Shown: positions 59,766-59,860 of the stretch, one piece after another
Layout of the letters: each line of letters begins with the position of its first letter
Position numbering within the stretch: position 1 is the first letter of the stretch
Source of the DNA: Eubacteriales bacterium
Lineage (GTDB): Bacteria; Bacillota; JASUSC01
Assembly: GCA_030446285.1 (NCBI GenBank)
Contig: JASUSC010000003.1
Span: 1 to 59,860, forward strand
Direction: 5' to 3'
Length of the DNA: 59,860 nucleotides
Position numbers and translations under genes: made by a program
Notes under the pieces: generated by a model
Databases searched by the model: none
Seen by the model: only the letters and a program-made list of their open reading frames with translations
Told to the model about the DNA's origin: nothing

Positions 59766-59860
59766 TCAGATTGTCGACAAAGTATCTGTCGGCAGTCTTT
59801 TTTTGTGAGAAAAACATACAAAAAGGAACATTTTTGTTGTAAAATTGAATCAGAAAGAAT

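Overview
The window looks like a chromosome segment of an endospore-forming, Gram-positive (Bacillota) anaerobe of the Clostridia/Moorellia type. The evidence is a gerA-type germinant receptor operon, sepF/divIVA/yggT cell-division genes, a valine T-box leader, a yybP-ykoY manganese riboswitch, an arginine-phosphatase-type YwlE, purine-rich Shine-Dalgarno (SD) sites and many TTG/GTG starts. GC content is moderate and there is a fragment of a c-type cytochrome. I cannot name the species. Almost every gene is on the minus strand, so the region is read right to left. The only secure plus-strand gene is dgkA (7368-7724).

Layout, left to right. 73-10457: 5-formyl-THF cyclo-ligase; bioY with a BirA operator; a TerC-type metal transporter behind a manganese riboswitch; a YfhP-like membrane hydrolase; an overlapping operon (MetE-like protein, DedA, PspC protein, membrane protein, HisJ); dgkA; nagA; sfsA; two unknown genes. 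10809-21207: arginine biosynthesis argC-argJ-(radical SAM)-argB-argD-argF-argG-(small membrane protein)-argH-(permease-like protein), with a promoter overlapping an ArgR-like box and a terminator-like hairpin in the argC leader. 21331-25214: gerA-gerB-gerC germination operon. 25325-26771: a GT2 / DUF2304 / small EamA cassette for polyprenyl-phosphate sugar transfer. 26841-33038: ligA, amj, pcrA, a DUF1634 gene and a TauE-family transporter. 33304-38642: folC, a double-HTH regulator with a palindrome at its promoter, and valS with its T-box.

38722-45472 is a complete F1Fo ATP synthase operon (atpI/Z-B-E-F-H-A-G-D-C) with a near-consensus sigma-A promoter. Its c subunit carries Gln26, Glu59, Thr60 and Tyr64, most of the sodium-binding set. 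45724-54785 is a housekeeping run typical of Firmicutes: wecB, a MazG-like gene, dCMP deaminase, glyA, rpiB, ywlE, mntP, ywlC, prmC, prfA, yqhQ, rpmE. 55154-59625 holds yggU-like, divIVA, yggT, proC, sepF, yggS and an HlyD-like membrane protein whose upstream region matches a sigma-H promoter.

Most of the window is ordinary core genome. The parts worth a second look are: decayed remnants between core genes (a one-heme cytochrome c piece that kept its terminator at 33075-33331; a frameshifted TPR gene at 54894-55139; a possible frameshifted ORF at 10481-10812); the cis-regulatory sites; the radical SAM gene inside the arg operon; the mixed sodium/proton signature of the c subunit; and an AT-rich island beside the double-HTH regulator. 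I found no CRISPR array, insertion sequence, tRNA, rRNA or clearly new multi-gene system.
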